Positions 16,586 to 24,668 of a stretch of DNA of 64,000 nt are shown one piece after another. Each line of letters opens with the position of its first letter. Within the stretch, counting starts at the first letter, position 1. The position numbers and the translations under genes were made by a program. Source of the DNA: Falsochrobactrum tianjinense (GTDB taxonomy: Bacteria; Pseudomonadota; Alphaproteobacteria; Rhizobiales; Rhizobiaceae); the NCBI RefSeq assembly GCF_019100495.1, contig NZ_JAHRVA010000003.1:124001-188000 (forward strand), in the 5' to 3' direction. The notes under the pieces were generated by a model. That model ran no database searches and was not told the origin of the DNA. It saw nothing but the letters and a program-made list of their open reading frames with translations.

Positions 16586-17245
16586 TCAGTGAATAGTGAA
16601 GTACTGGTCGGGATGAGACTGTACGTCATCAGCACTGGTATTCACGAGAGTAACGGTGTCGCCATTGCCGAGATCGACAACGACATTACCGCCAACCTGC
16701 GTGACGCGATCGGCAAGGTCATCCGGTGAAGATATATCAAGGCCATTGATGTCCTTCTGTATCTGGAGGATGTCCTCACCCGGATTAAAATCAAGGATGA
16801 CGTCGTTTCCGCCGCCACCATTGAACAGGAAGGTATCGCTTCCGTTGCCACCGATCAGCACGTCGTTTCCGGCGCCGCCATCAAGGATGTCGCTGCCGTT
16901 TCCACCGTAGAGAATGTCGTTATGCGCGCCGCCATAAAGCAGATCGGAGCCGTTGCCGCCCTGGAGGATATCATCTCCATTACCGCCAAACAGCACGTCG
17001 CTACCATTGCCGCCGCTCAGAACGTCATTTCCTTCATTGCCGAAGAGAATGTCGGTTCCATTGCCGCCGGACAGGGTGTCATTGCCCTGACCGCCGAAAA
17101 GGATGTCATTCCCGTTATCGCCGAAGATGGTGTCATTGCCATCACCTCCGAAGACGAGATCATCACCGCCATGGGCGCGGATGAAATCGTCAAAGCGGGA
17201 GCCAAACAACACGTCGTCGTAGGCGCCTCCTTCTAAAGTGGCCAT
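16586..17245 (-). CDS. RTX-type calcium-binding secreted protein
   Basis: The protein has 219 residues. Residues about 20-140 are a nearly continuous array of GGXGXDXUX nonapeptides (for example GGDGNDTIFGDNGNDILFGG), about a dozen copies, which form a calcium-loaded parallel beta roll. No Sec signal is present. The tail GNDVILDFNPGEDILQIQ ... HPDQYFTIH is the kind of non-cleaved C-terminal signal used by type I secretion. The HlyD and ABC subunits coded at 17680-20867 on the same strand are the likely exporter. ATG 17245 has AAGGAG upstream; the longer frame to 17299 is rejected. No enzymatic domain is present, so it is probably a surface or matrix protein. Confidence 0.9.
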   Translation of the reverse strand: MATLEGGAYDDVLFGSRFDDFIRAHGGDDLVFGGDGNDTIFGDNGNDILFGGQGNDTLSGGNGTDILFGNEGNDVLSGGNGSDVLFGGNGDDILQGGNGSDLLYGGAHNDILYGGNGSDILDGGAGNDVLIGGNGSDTFLFNGGGGNDVILDFNPGEDILQIQKDINGLDISSPDDLADRVTQVGGNVVVDLGNGDTVTLVNTSADDVQSHPDQYFTIH

Positions 17246-17679
17246 CTGCTTCTCCTTGTGTCCTATGCGGGTTTTCACAAGCCGGAATGCTCCGACCATT
17301 ATGCTTGCAGTAGTCTGCTCTTCATTAGGTGAAATTGCAACACATGCAGAATGTATAAACCGCTATTCTATAAGTAACAAATTATTACCATTAATTTATA
17401 TTGCGAAATTGTAAACACATTAAGGAAATATATTTATCATTACAATAATTTATATTTGAATTGTATTTATAAGCATATTGCTTCAAAATTTGAAATTTCA
17501 CAGAAAAGACAGAAAGATGTCATCTTTCCAGACGTATAGCTCCACATATCGAAATGGATGCGCGGCGCTGAATTTCCTGAGTGTATCAACCTATAGATGA
17601 GTTATACTTAAGGACGTTTTTCTCTTTAGCGTGCCGACCTGGCTGAATCAGGTCGGCATTCCAGAAGTTGAAAATGCTC
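17246..17679. promoter_or_regulatory. AT-rich promoter region of the RTX gene
   Basis: These 430 bases are far richer in A and T than the neighbours, especially 17340-17510. They hold the palindrome at 17481-17495, listed separately, and no gene. The hlyD gene ends at 17680, so this is the promoter of the RTX gene reading leftward. Confidence 0.55.
17481..17495. promoter_or_regulatory. Palindrome CTTCAAAATTTGAAA, candidate MarR operator
   Basis: TTCAAA and TTTGAA arms flank one base. The same palindrome type occurs at 21026 and 23015, always in an AT-rich region before a gene of this locus. It lies about 236 bases upstream of the RTX start. Confidence 0.45.
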
Positions 17680-19095
17680 TCAATCCTCGCGAAACGCGCG
17701 ATTGAGGCTGTTGGATATCGGGGCTGTGATATAGTCGATCGCCCGACGTTCCTTGTGAACGATGATGACTTCCGCGGGCATTCCGGGAAACAGGCGCGCC
17801 GATGGATTGGCCGCCAGCGACGCCGGTTCGATTTCCGCACGGGCGACAAAAAATGCTGTATCTGTCTTTTCGTCGATCATTTGATCGGCGGCGATGTAGG
17901 TAAGCTTGCCGTCCAGCGGGGCCATCGAGCGCTGATTGTACGCGGTGAGCCTGATCTGGGTTTTTGCCCCCACTGAAATGCTGTCGATATCGCGCGGGCT
18001 GATTTTCATTTCCACGACAAGCGGTTCGTTTTCGGGAACGATATCCAGAATTGCTTCGCCGGGGGCGACGACGCCACCCGGCGTCCGTAAGCGGATATTG
18101 GCAACGATGCCATCTTGCGGTGAGCGAACTTCGACACGACGCATCACGTCTTTTGCCGCGACGATTCTTTCTTCCACATCGGAAAGCTCGACCTGACTTG
18201 ACGCGATTTCACCGGCGATCTCCGATTGAAGGTCACGTTCAATGCCGATAAGCTCAAACTCCGCACCCGCCTTGGCCTGTTCGGCCTTCGCCTTGTCACC
18301 CGCATATTCACCGCGATCACCAGCAAGCTGACTAAGCCGGGTGTCGATTTCGGTAAGTTTGGATTTCTGGGCGAACCCCTGGTCCACAAGGCTGGCAATA
18401 GCTTTGCGTTGCTCACCGATGAGTTCGATCTGACGGTCGGTGGCTGCAATCTGCGCGGTTGAGGCCTTGGCCTGCTCGGTATACTGCTCGATGGTTTTCT
18501 GCTGGATATTGATTTTGCTCAGTTTTTGCGCCTGGCGCTTCTGGAAAAATATCTGTTCGGCACGGATCGCGTTCAGGGCGTTCTCTCCTTTTTCGGCAAA
18601 CTTTTCCGGGAAGATGATTTCCTCTGCGTCGGCTTGCTCGGTCCGCAAACGCGCAAGCTTTGCTATCAGGCCAATGCGCCGGCTTTCCAGCGAGCGCAGT
18701 TCTGAGCGTGCTTTCGTGGCATCGAGCCTGACAAGCGGCTGGCCGGCTTTCACCAGATCGCCCTCCTGCACTAGCAAACGGTCGAGAATTCCGCCTTCCA
18801 GATGGCTGATGGTCTTGCGCTTCGAATCGACGATCACGGTGCCAAGCGCTACCGCAGCGCTGCCCAGATCGGCGGAATATGCCCAGGCGAAAAAGCCGCC
18901 AAAGGCTATGCCGATGGTGGTAAGCCCTGCAATGATCAGGCGGCGCAAAGGAGACCGCGCATCCTCCTGTTCCAGATCGGCTGCCCATTCCGGCTTTACG
19001 GTTCCAAAGCGGGTGAGCGCCTTGTGGTCGGATGATTCTGCACGCGGAGCGAGCAGATTTGAGACGCGGCGGGGGATCATGGATTTGCCGGTCAT
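17680..19095 (-). CDS. HlyD family type I secretion membrane-fusion protein
   Basis: The protein has 471 residues. A cytoplasmic N-terminus of about 50 residues precedes one membrane helix (LIIAGLTTIGIAFGGFFAWA). The lipoyl/barrel-sandwich start is KTISHLEGGILDRLLVQEGD, followed by a long coiled-coil hairpin with repeated Lys/Glu/Gln-rich helices, and the C-terminal half has VRSPQDGIVANIRLRTPGG and the RTX-exporter signature IDSISVGAKTQIRLTAYN. It connects the inner-membrane ABC exporter to an outer-membrane TolC-type channel, which is not coded here. It overlaps the ABC gene by four bases. Confidence 0.94.
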   Translation of the reverse strand: MTGKSMIPRRVSNLLAPRAESSDHKALTRFGTVKPEWAADLEQEDARSPLRRLIIAGLTTIGIAFGGFFAWAYSADLGSAAVALGTVIVDSKRKTISHLEGGILDRLLVQEGDLVKAGQPLVRLDATKARSELRSLESRRIGLIAKLARLRTEQADAEEIIFPEKFAEKGENALNAIRAEQIFFQKRQAQKLSKINIQQKTIEQYTEQAKASTAQIAATDRQIELIGEQRKAIASLVDQGFAQKSKLTEIDTRLSQLAGDRGEYAGDKAKAEQAKAGAEFELIGIERDLQSEIAGEIASSQVELSDVEERIVAAKDVMRRVEVRSPQDGIVANIRLRTPGGVVAPGEAILDIVPENEPLVVEMKISPRDIDSISVGAKTQIRLTAYNQRSMAPLDGKLTYIAADQMIDEKTDTAFFVARAEIEPASLAANPSARLFPGMPAEVIIVHKERRAIDYITAPISNSLNRAFRED

Positions 19096-20867
19096 GAATT
19101 GACGGCTCCTACTTGCGTATTGTTTTTGTTCGGCGTGAGCGATGCAACCACATCGGTGCGCGGGCCGAATTGCGTAATACGCCCATTTTCCAGCACGAGA
19201 AGCTTGTCGGCGGCCTCCATGATCGTTGGCCGATGAGCGATCATGATGACGATTGCACCATCGTCGCGAGCATGCTCGATAGCGCGGATCAGGGCGCGTT
19301 CGCCGACCGCATCGAGATTGGAATTGGGTTCGTCGAGCACGATCAGGCGAGGACGATTGTAAAGGCAGCGGGCGAGCCCGATCCGCTGGCGTTGGCCACC
19401 GGAAAGCGTCAAGCGTCCGTCGCCGACAGGCGTGTCGTAGCCAAGCGGCATACGTCCGATCATCTCATGCACATCTGCCAGTCGCGCGGCTTCGAGCACC
19501 CGATGCGGGTCGCTGTCTCCCATGCGAGCTATGTTGTCCTTGATGGTGCCATCCAGAAGCGAAACGGATTGCGGCAAATAGCCTGCGATTTCGCCGAACG
19601 AACCGCGCTCCCACAAAAAGACGTTGTTGCCGTCGAGGAATACACCGCCTGAAGTGGGTTTCACGATTCCGATTAGAAGACGCGCGAGTGTGGATTTACC
19701 TGCGGCCGAGGGGCCGACGATGCCTAGTACCTCGCCGGGAGAAATCGAAAAGGAAATACCTTTGATGATAGGCACATCGACGCCCGGTACGGCATAGATC
19801 AGGCGGTCGACGACAAGATCGCCATTGGGGCGCGGCGTCGGCATGGTCTGGCGAACGGCAAGGTTTTCCGAAAGGAGCGATTGCACGCGCTGCCAGCTTT
19901 CGGTGGCGCTCACCCATTGCCGCCAGTTCTCGACGATGCGGTCGAAAGGCATCAGCAGCCGGCCAATGATAATGCTGGTGGCGATCATCGCGCCGGGAGT
20001 GATTTCCTGCTGCATGGCAAGCAATGTGCCTGCGCCGAGCGAGCCGATCTGGACGATAAAACGCGCTGTTCGGGCAATGGACGACATGGCACGGGCGCGT
20101 GTCCCGCTCAGGTCGAGCACTTCCAGTGCCTGCATCTGCAAGGTGCGCCAGCGACGCGCCAAGGCGGGCAGCATGCCCATTGCCTCGATCACCTCGGCAT
20201 GGCGCAAGCTGCTGCCAATTTTTGCGACGGCTTCCACATTGGCCTGATTCGCTTCCTGAACCAGATTGCGGGTGAGAAGGTCTGTCAGGACGCCGCAGGC
20301 AACCAGAATGACAATAGCCACGAGGCCGATGATTCCCAGCATGGGATGGAGCAGAAACAGAACGCCAAGAAAGATCGGAGACCAGGCTGCATCCAGAGGA
20401 GCGTTGATGGCAGGGGAGGTGAGAAAATTGCGTAACTCATTGAGATCGCGCAGGGTTTGGGTAGCTTTTGGCATGCCCTGATTGACCGATGCTTGCACTG
20501 CCGCAGTCAGCACTGCGAGGTTCAGCCGACGAACGAGCGCGCTTCCCATTGCCTGAAACGACAGTGAACGTATGAACTCCAGAACACCGAATACCAGCAT
20601 GGCGCCGACGGCGAGAATCGTCAGCATGGTGAGCGTATCCATGCTTCGGCTATTCAGCACCCTATCATGAACCTGCAACATATAGAGTGGTACGGTGAGC
20701 TGTAACAAATTGATGCAGGCACTAAGTAGCACCGCATAAAGTAGGCCCGAAAGGAACACGCGCCGAGCCTTGAAAATCAGGCTTTTAGGCGAAATCATCG
20801 CCTCCGCAGTTTGGCTTTTAGAGGAAGGGCTCTTGCCATTTAAGTTGTTTTGGCGAGTATCAGTCAT
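19092..20867 (-). CDS. Type I secretion ABC transporter, fused permease and ATPase
   Basis: The protein has 591 residues, the PrtD/HasD-like form without a peptidase domain. Residues about 30-320 are the six-helix exporter domain. The ATPase follows with Walker A VGPSAAGKSTLARLLIG, the signature LSGGQRQRIGLARCLY, Walker B LIVLDEPNSNLD and H-loop IAHRPTI. It forms with HlyD (overlapping by four bases) the exporter for unfolded substrates that carry a C-terminal signal, most likely the RTX protein next door. Its start faces the MarR gene across 198 bases. Confidence 0.94.
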   Translation of the reverse strand: MTDTRQNNLNGKSPSSKSQTAEAMISPKSLIFKARRVFLSGLLYAVLLSACINLLQLTVPLYMLQVHDRVLNSRSMDTLTMLTILAVGAMLVFGVLEFIRSLSFQAMGSALVRRLNLAVLTAAVQASVNQGMPKATQTLRDLNELRNFLTSPAINAPLDAAWSPIFLGVLFLLHPMLGIIGLVAIVILVACGVLTDLLTRNLVQEANQANVEAVAKIGSSLRHAEVIEAMGMLPALARRWRTLQMQALEVLDLSGTRARAMSSIARTARFIVQIGSLGAGTLLAMQQEITPGAMIATSIIIGRLLMPFDRIVENWRQWVSATESWQRVQSLLSENLAVRQTMPTPRPNGDLVVDRLIYAVPGVDVPIIKGISFSISPGEVLGIVGPSAAGKSTLARLLIGIVKPTSGGVFLDGNNVFLWERGSFGEIAGYLPQSVSLLDGTIKDNIARMGDSDPHRVLEAARLADVHEMIGRMPLGYDTPVGDGRLTLSGGQRQRIGLARCLYNRPRLIVLDEPNSNLDAVGERALIRAIEHARDDGAIVIMIAHRPTIMEAADKLLVLENGRITQFGPRTDVVASLTPNKNNTQVGAVNS

Positions 20868-21025
20868 GCGCTATTTGCCTTGGAAACGACACAGGTGGCG
20901 GGTATCCCTAGAAAGTGTGATGTATCCATAAAGATCAGTTAAATAATACTGCATGGAATGTGACAGAAAGAAGTTCTTGCGGCGGGGAAATGTAAAAGGA
21001 GCAAATAAAAAATACCTACAAAATT

Positions 21026-21040
21026 CTTCAAATTTTGAAG
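21026..21040. promoter_or_regulatory. Palindrome CTTCAAATTTTGAAG next to TATAAT, candidate MarR operator
   Basis: Perfect 7-base arms CTTCAAA and TTTGAAG flank one T. TATAAT follows directly at 21041-21046, 20 bases before the MarR start codon. A regulator bound here would cover the promoter of its own gene and could also act on the divergent exporter operon. Confidence 0.5.
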
Positions 21041-21065
21041 TATAATTTAAAACGGAGAGAAGAAG

Positions 21066-21635
21066 ATGCAAAAACTTCTACACGAGAGAGTGGAAGTCGA
21101 AACATCAGTCGATGGTTTAAGTACTATCGATTTTCCTGAAGTCACCGCCGAGAAACAGGAACGCAGACAACCAGCTCATACCGTCGTCATCACGCATTTT
21201 GAGCTGGCCCGGATGATAGAAAGAGTAAATCGTCGCTTCGTGAGCCTGCTGAAAACAGAGCTTACGAAACTGGGCGTGCAAGACGTCGGCCCGGCACAGA
21301 CCCTGGTTCTGATGGCCATCGGCGATGTCGAGCTTACAGTGGGAGAACTGTTGGATCGCGGACATTATATCGGTTCCAACATTTCTTATTATTTGAAACA
21401 GCTTACGGACGGTGGATATGTTGATCGGGTCGCCTCGCAAAGGGACAAACGCTCGGCGCGTATCCGTCTTACGGAGAAGGGCGAACGGCTTTGTGCGAAT
21501 CTTCGCAATGCAAGCAGGGCCTATAATCACGTTCTCACCCGCGATGATGACGATCTGCGTAATCTGGAGATTGCCTATCAGACTTTGCATAGGCTGGAAC
21601 TGGTGTGGGGCAATGCCGCACGCTATGGCATCTGA
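21066..21635 (+). CDS. MarR family transcriptional regulator
   Basis: The protein has 189 residues. A roughly 40-residue N-terminal arm precedes the MarR winged helix: FELARMIERVNRRFVSLLKT, the recognition region VGELLDRGHYIGSNISYYLK and the wing GGYVDRVASQRDKRSARIRL followed by TEKGERL. MarR proteins bind palindromes as dimers, usually as repressors released by a ligand or oxidation. The layout resembles the rhizobial LdtR-like branch, but I am not certain. It lies between the type I secretion operon and the plus-strand glycan run, with a palindrome in its own promoter, so it is the likely local regulator. Confidence 0.9.
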   Translation: MQKLLHERVEVETSVDGLSTIDFPEVTAEKQERRQPAHTVVITHFELARMIERVNRRFVSLLKTELTKLGVQDVGPAQTLVLMAIGDVELTVGELLDRGHYIGSNISYYLKQLTDGGYVDRVASQRDKRSARIRLTEKGERLCANLRNASRAYNHVLTRDDDDLRNLEIAYQTLHRLELVWGNAARYGI

Positions 21636-21692
21636 TGATCAGAAGCGTTTTTCGAATCGATTATTCGCGTTTATCAGAACACGTTTTGTGAC

Positions 21693-22913
21693 ATGCATAT
21701 AGCTTTTGTGCACAGGCGTGGTTTTGGGCAGTTCGCTGCACTGGCCGAACATTTGGCCACAAGTGGACATGATGTCAGCCTGGTTTGCGAGACAATGGAC
21801 CGTCGCCTCCCAGTGGTCCGTGTCATCCGCCACCGGGTGGAATCCGGCCCGCGCCCAGGCGGTGCGATGGCCAGATACCTCGAGGTACCCGATCACCATA
21901 CACGTATCGGGTACCGCGTGGCGGAAACCCTCGAATCCATGGCACGTCATGGCCAATCCCCGGATATTGTCATCGGTCATATTGGCTGGGGCAGCATGAT
22001 GTTCGTAAAGGACGTGCTGCCCACGACGCCTGCTCTCGGTTATTGCGAATTTTTCTATCGGGCGCAGGGAGCTGATGTCGGTTTCGCGCCCAGTGACAAG
22101 CCGGATCTCGAAATGCGCAAGCGTTTGCGGCTGCGCAACATGGCGCAGCTGGTCACCCTGGAAGGAATCGACGGCGCGTTCAGTCCGACGCATTGGCAAA
22201 AGAGCCTCTATCCGCGCACAGTCCAGAACCGGATCGCAGTGGTTCACGAGGGCATCGACACAAAGATATTCTATCCCGATCGCCATGCATCGATCGAGCT
22301 GCCGGACGGACGAATCTTGAAGGCAGGGGAAACGCGGGTCGTCACTTTCGTTGCCCGCGACCTCGAACCCTACAGAGGTTTCCCGCAAGCGCTGGAAGCT
22401 GCTGCGAAGGTTATTCGCCAGAATAATGATGCCATCTTCGTTTTTGTCGGGGGCGATGGGGTGAGTTACGGGACGCCTCCGCCAGGCGGCAGTTCATGGC
22501 GCGAGCACCTCCTGAAGAACATGGAATTGCCGCCCGATCGCATTGTCTTTCCGGGCACGATCTCGCACGCGCAGTTGCGCAAGCTCTACCAGATATCCAC
22601 CGCCCATATTTATCTTACCTATCCGTTCGTCCTGTCATGGTCGGTGGTGGAGGCAATGGCCTGCGGAACACTCGTCATCGGCTCGGATACGCCGCCTGTG
22701 CGCGAGGTGATCCGTTCGGGGAAGAATGGTTTGCTTGTGCCGTTTTACGACACCGACGCATTGGCCGAAACCATCCTGAACGTGCTCAGAGACCCGGACG
22801 CCTGCCTGCCGATGCGGGCTGCTGCCCGCAGAACCGTTGAAAATCGTTTCAGGTTGCCGGAATGTTTACGGCAGCAAAAAACCTTGATCGACGCAGTATT
22901 GAACGGTCGCTGA
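21693..22913 (+). CDS. GT4-type glycosyltransferase
   Basis: The protein has 406 residues in the GT-B fold. The N-terminal half has MHIAFVHRRGFGQFAALAEH with the acceptor-side glycine loop. The donor half has TFVARDLEPYRGFPQALEAA, IVFPGTISHAQLRKLYQIS and a glutamate-containing SWSVVEAMACGTLVIGSDTP. It is 57 bases behind the MarR gene and may be co-transcribed with it. Substrates are unknown. Confidence 0.88.
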   Translation: MHIAFVHRRGFGQFAALAEHLATSGHDVSLVCETMDRRLPVVRVIRHRVESGPRPGGAMARYLEVPDHHTRIGYRVAETLESMARHGQSPDIVIGHIGWGSMMFVKDVLPTTPALGYCEFFYRAQGADVGFAPSDKPDLEMRKRLRLRNMAQLVTLEGIDGAFSPTHWQKSLYPRTVQNRIAVVHEGIDTKIFYPDRHASIELPDGRILKAGETRVVTFVARDLEPYRGFPQALEAAAKVIRQNNDAIFVFVGGDGVSYGTPPPGGSSWREHLLKNMELPPDRIVFPGTISHAQLRKLYQISTAHIYLTYPFVLSWSVVEAMACGTLVIGSDTPPVREVIRSGKNGLLVPFYDTDALAETILNVLRDPDACLPMRAAARRTVENRFRLPECLRQQKTLIDAVLNGR

Positions 22914-23156
22914 ACAATATGTGGCAACAATCGGGCGTTCAAGGTGTGGTGACAAAATATAAAATGCATTGTTTCTGCGTGTTTACGCTGATTTCATAAT
23001 GTATATGCATATTGTTTCAAATATTGAAATAATTTCGTTTCAAAATTCGCAATATTATCATATATTTGATGTCATATGACTGTTGACAATACATAGTCTG
23101 TATTTTCTCATTGTGCGCGCAGGCCGAGCCTCCCAAGTCGGCCCCCTACACAATGG
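22914..23156. promoter_or_regulatory. AT-rich intergenic region with palindrome at 23015-23029
   Basis: About 240 bases separate two same-strand genes. The middle is AT-rich like the RTX and MarR promoters and contains TTTCAAATATTGAAA (23015-23029) and a weaker second copy starting at 23038. A promoter for the six-gene run starting at 23157 is likely here. Confidence 0.45.
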
Positions 23157-24668
23157 ATGATTATGTTGAGCACACCACTTCCTGCGATCTCGGCGCGGAA
23201 AACCCGCCGGTATGCCATTGCTTCGATGCGTGATCGTGAAGCGCTGGAAGCGACGTCTCTGGGTGAGTTGACAGCTTTTGTCGAGGGTGACGCTAAACGC
23301 CTTCGACTGGCAAATACATTTCCGCTCGTTGCGGTCGCCGCATCCCCGGAAGGCGAAGATGAACTGACAGCGGTTTTGCAGCAGCTCTACCATATGCGCA
23401 CGATTCCGGAGCTTCCCGTCGTACGGATCGATGATGCTACGCCGGAAACTGTTCCCTTGCTCGTGACGCAATTGCTGGAAAGCAGTCTGGATCGTCTCGC
23501 TGGGCATGTGAGCAAGGTTCACGCGGAGCTGGCCATGCTGCGGCGAGAGCGCGAAACGATGTTCGAGAATTATCGGGCGATAGAAGATGCATTTCATGCC
23601 CGCAACTGGGATTCCTCGACGGAAGTTTTCAGCCATACGCCCCTGGTCGATCCGAAAGATGAGGGTTTCGCACGGTTGCTGCGTGAATCCGAAATCGAAC
23701 AACTGTTCCCGGTTTCAAGCTATGCCGTTTCCGGCTTCGCGCTGCATTTTCGCGATTTGCCGGCTAACAGGAATGGCCAGTTGATCGTCACGCTCGAATA
23801 TCTGGAGAACGGCGAAGGCATCGCTGAATGGCTCGTGCCTTACGGAACGCTACATTCAGAATGGAATTTCTTTTCCTTGCCAAAAGCGTGCGATGGCAGT
23901 CATCGCACGCTGCGTCTGCGCATATCGGCGACTGGCGGCGTTCCGCCGGAGCTGTCGCTCGGCAATGTGATCGCCAATGAGCGTTATGCCGCCCGCGCGC
24001 GCATTCCCCATGCCGATCTCGATATGCGCCCGCTGGCGCTACGGATTTTTACCGGGTTGCCGGGCGTGCGTCCTGCATCGCTGCCGAATGCCCTGGTTCC
24101 GACTTCGCTCATCGGCGGCCGCAAGGTTGATGACTACCGGCTGCCGGTCGAACTGCTGCGCAATGTGGCGAATGTCTCCGTCTCGCCGATCACGCCGGAT
24201 TTCCCCACAGTGCGCTTTCTGGAGCACGAGGATGCCATTGGCTGTCATCCTCTCGAAGAGGGGATCACCGCCGCGGCCATTCGTCGTGTGGTCGCGCCGG
24301 GCACAGTACGCATTTCCGCCCGCGCCGTGATCGACCATCCGGAAGGCAAGCCCTGCGTGGTCGGGTTGCTGCTGGTCAATCTGGCATCGGATGTGAAGGA
24401 AGAGATCGGAGCACTTGCCAGCCTGGATCGCCGTCGTCCGCAGACGATGTTCAGCGGCTGGTCGGAAGTAGCCCCCAGCCGCCCGATCGATATCAATTTC
24501 ATGCTTGAAGAGCCTATCGACAAGGCGATGGATCTCGTGGTTCTGAGCAAAGCCGCCGGGGACTCGGTCGATTTCTCATGGCTGAAGGTTTTCAACTTCC
24601 GGCTGGTAAAGCACATCGAATCTCTTCCCGTTCAGGACGTGGTGAAAGAGGCGGCGAATGTACGATAG
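23157..24668 (+). CDS. Uncharacterised protein of the glycan locus
   Basis: The protein has 503 residues, with no signal peptide and no membrane helix. I do not recognise a family with confidence. Residues about 125-145 contain a basic/acidic helix (LAMLRRERETMFENYRAIED), and the middle and C-terminal parts alternate short hydrophobic strands with Pro/Gly turns as in beta-sandwich or carbohydrate-binding proteins. Its gene overlaps the GT2-GT4 fusion gene by 11 bases, which implies that the two products work together. The start is uncertain: ATG 23157 and ATG 23163 are both possible and neither has a strong ribosome site. Confidence 0.75.
   Translation: MIMLSTPLPAISARKTRRYAIASMRDREALEATSLGELTAFVEGDAKRLRLANTFPLVAVAASPEGEDELTAVLQQLYHMRTIPELPVVRIDDATPETVPLLVTQLLESSLDRLAGHVSKVHAELAMLRRERETMFENYRAIEDAFHARNWDSSTEVFSHTPLVDPKDEGFARLLRESEIEQLFPVSSYAVSGFALHFRDLPANRNGQLIVTLEYLENGEGIAEWLVPYGTLHSEWNFFSLPKACDGSHRTLRLRISATGGVPPELSLGNVIANERYAARARIPHADLDMRPLALRIFTGLPGVRPASLPNALVPTSLIGGRKVDDYRLPVELLRNVANVSVSPITPDFPTVRFLEHEDAIGCHPLEEGITAAAIRRVVAPGTVRISARAVIDHPEGKPCVVGLLLVNLASDVKEEIGALASLDRRRPQTMFSGWSEVAPSRPIDINFMLEEPIDKAMDLVVLSKAAGDSVDFSWLKVFNFRLVKHIESLPVQDVVKEAANVR

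Noticed and set aside
16640-17200. Periodic short direct repeats that might suggest CRISPR or a satellite
   Set aside because: The period is 27 bases and encodes the nonapeptide repeats of the RTX protein. There are no conserved repeats with unique spacers.
23058-23702. Minus-strand frame of 214 codons opposite the unknown protein gene
   Set aside because: It runs across the likely promoter and the start of the plus-strand gene and shows no motifs; the plus-strand frame is coupled to the downstream GT gene.
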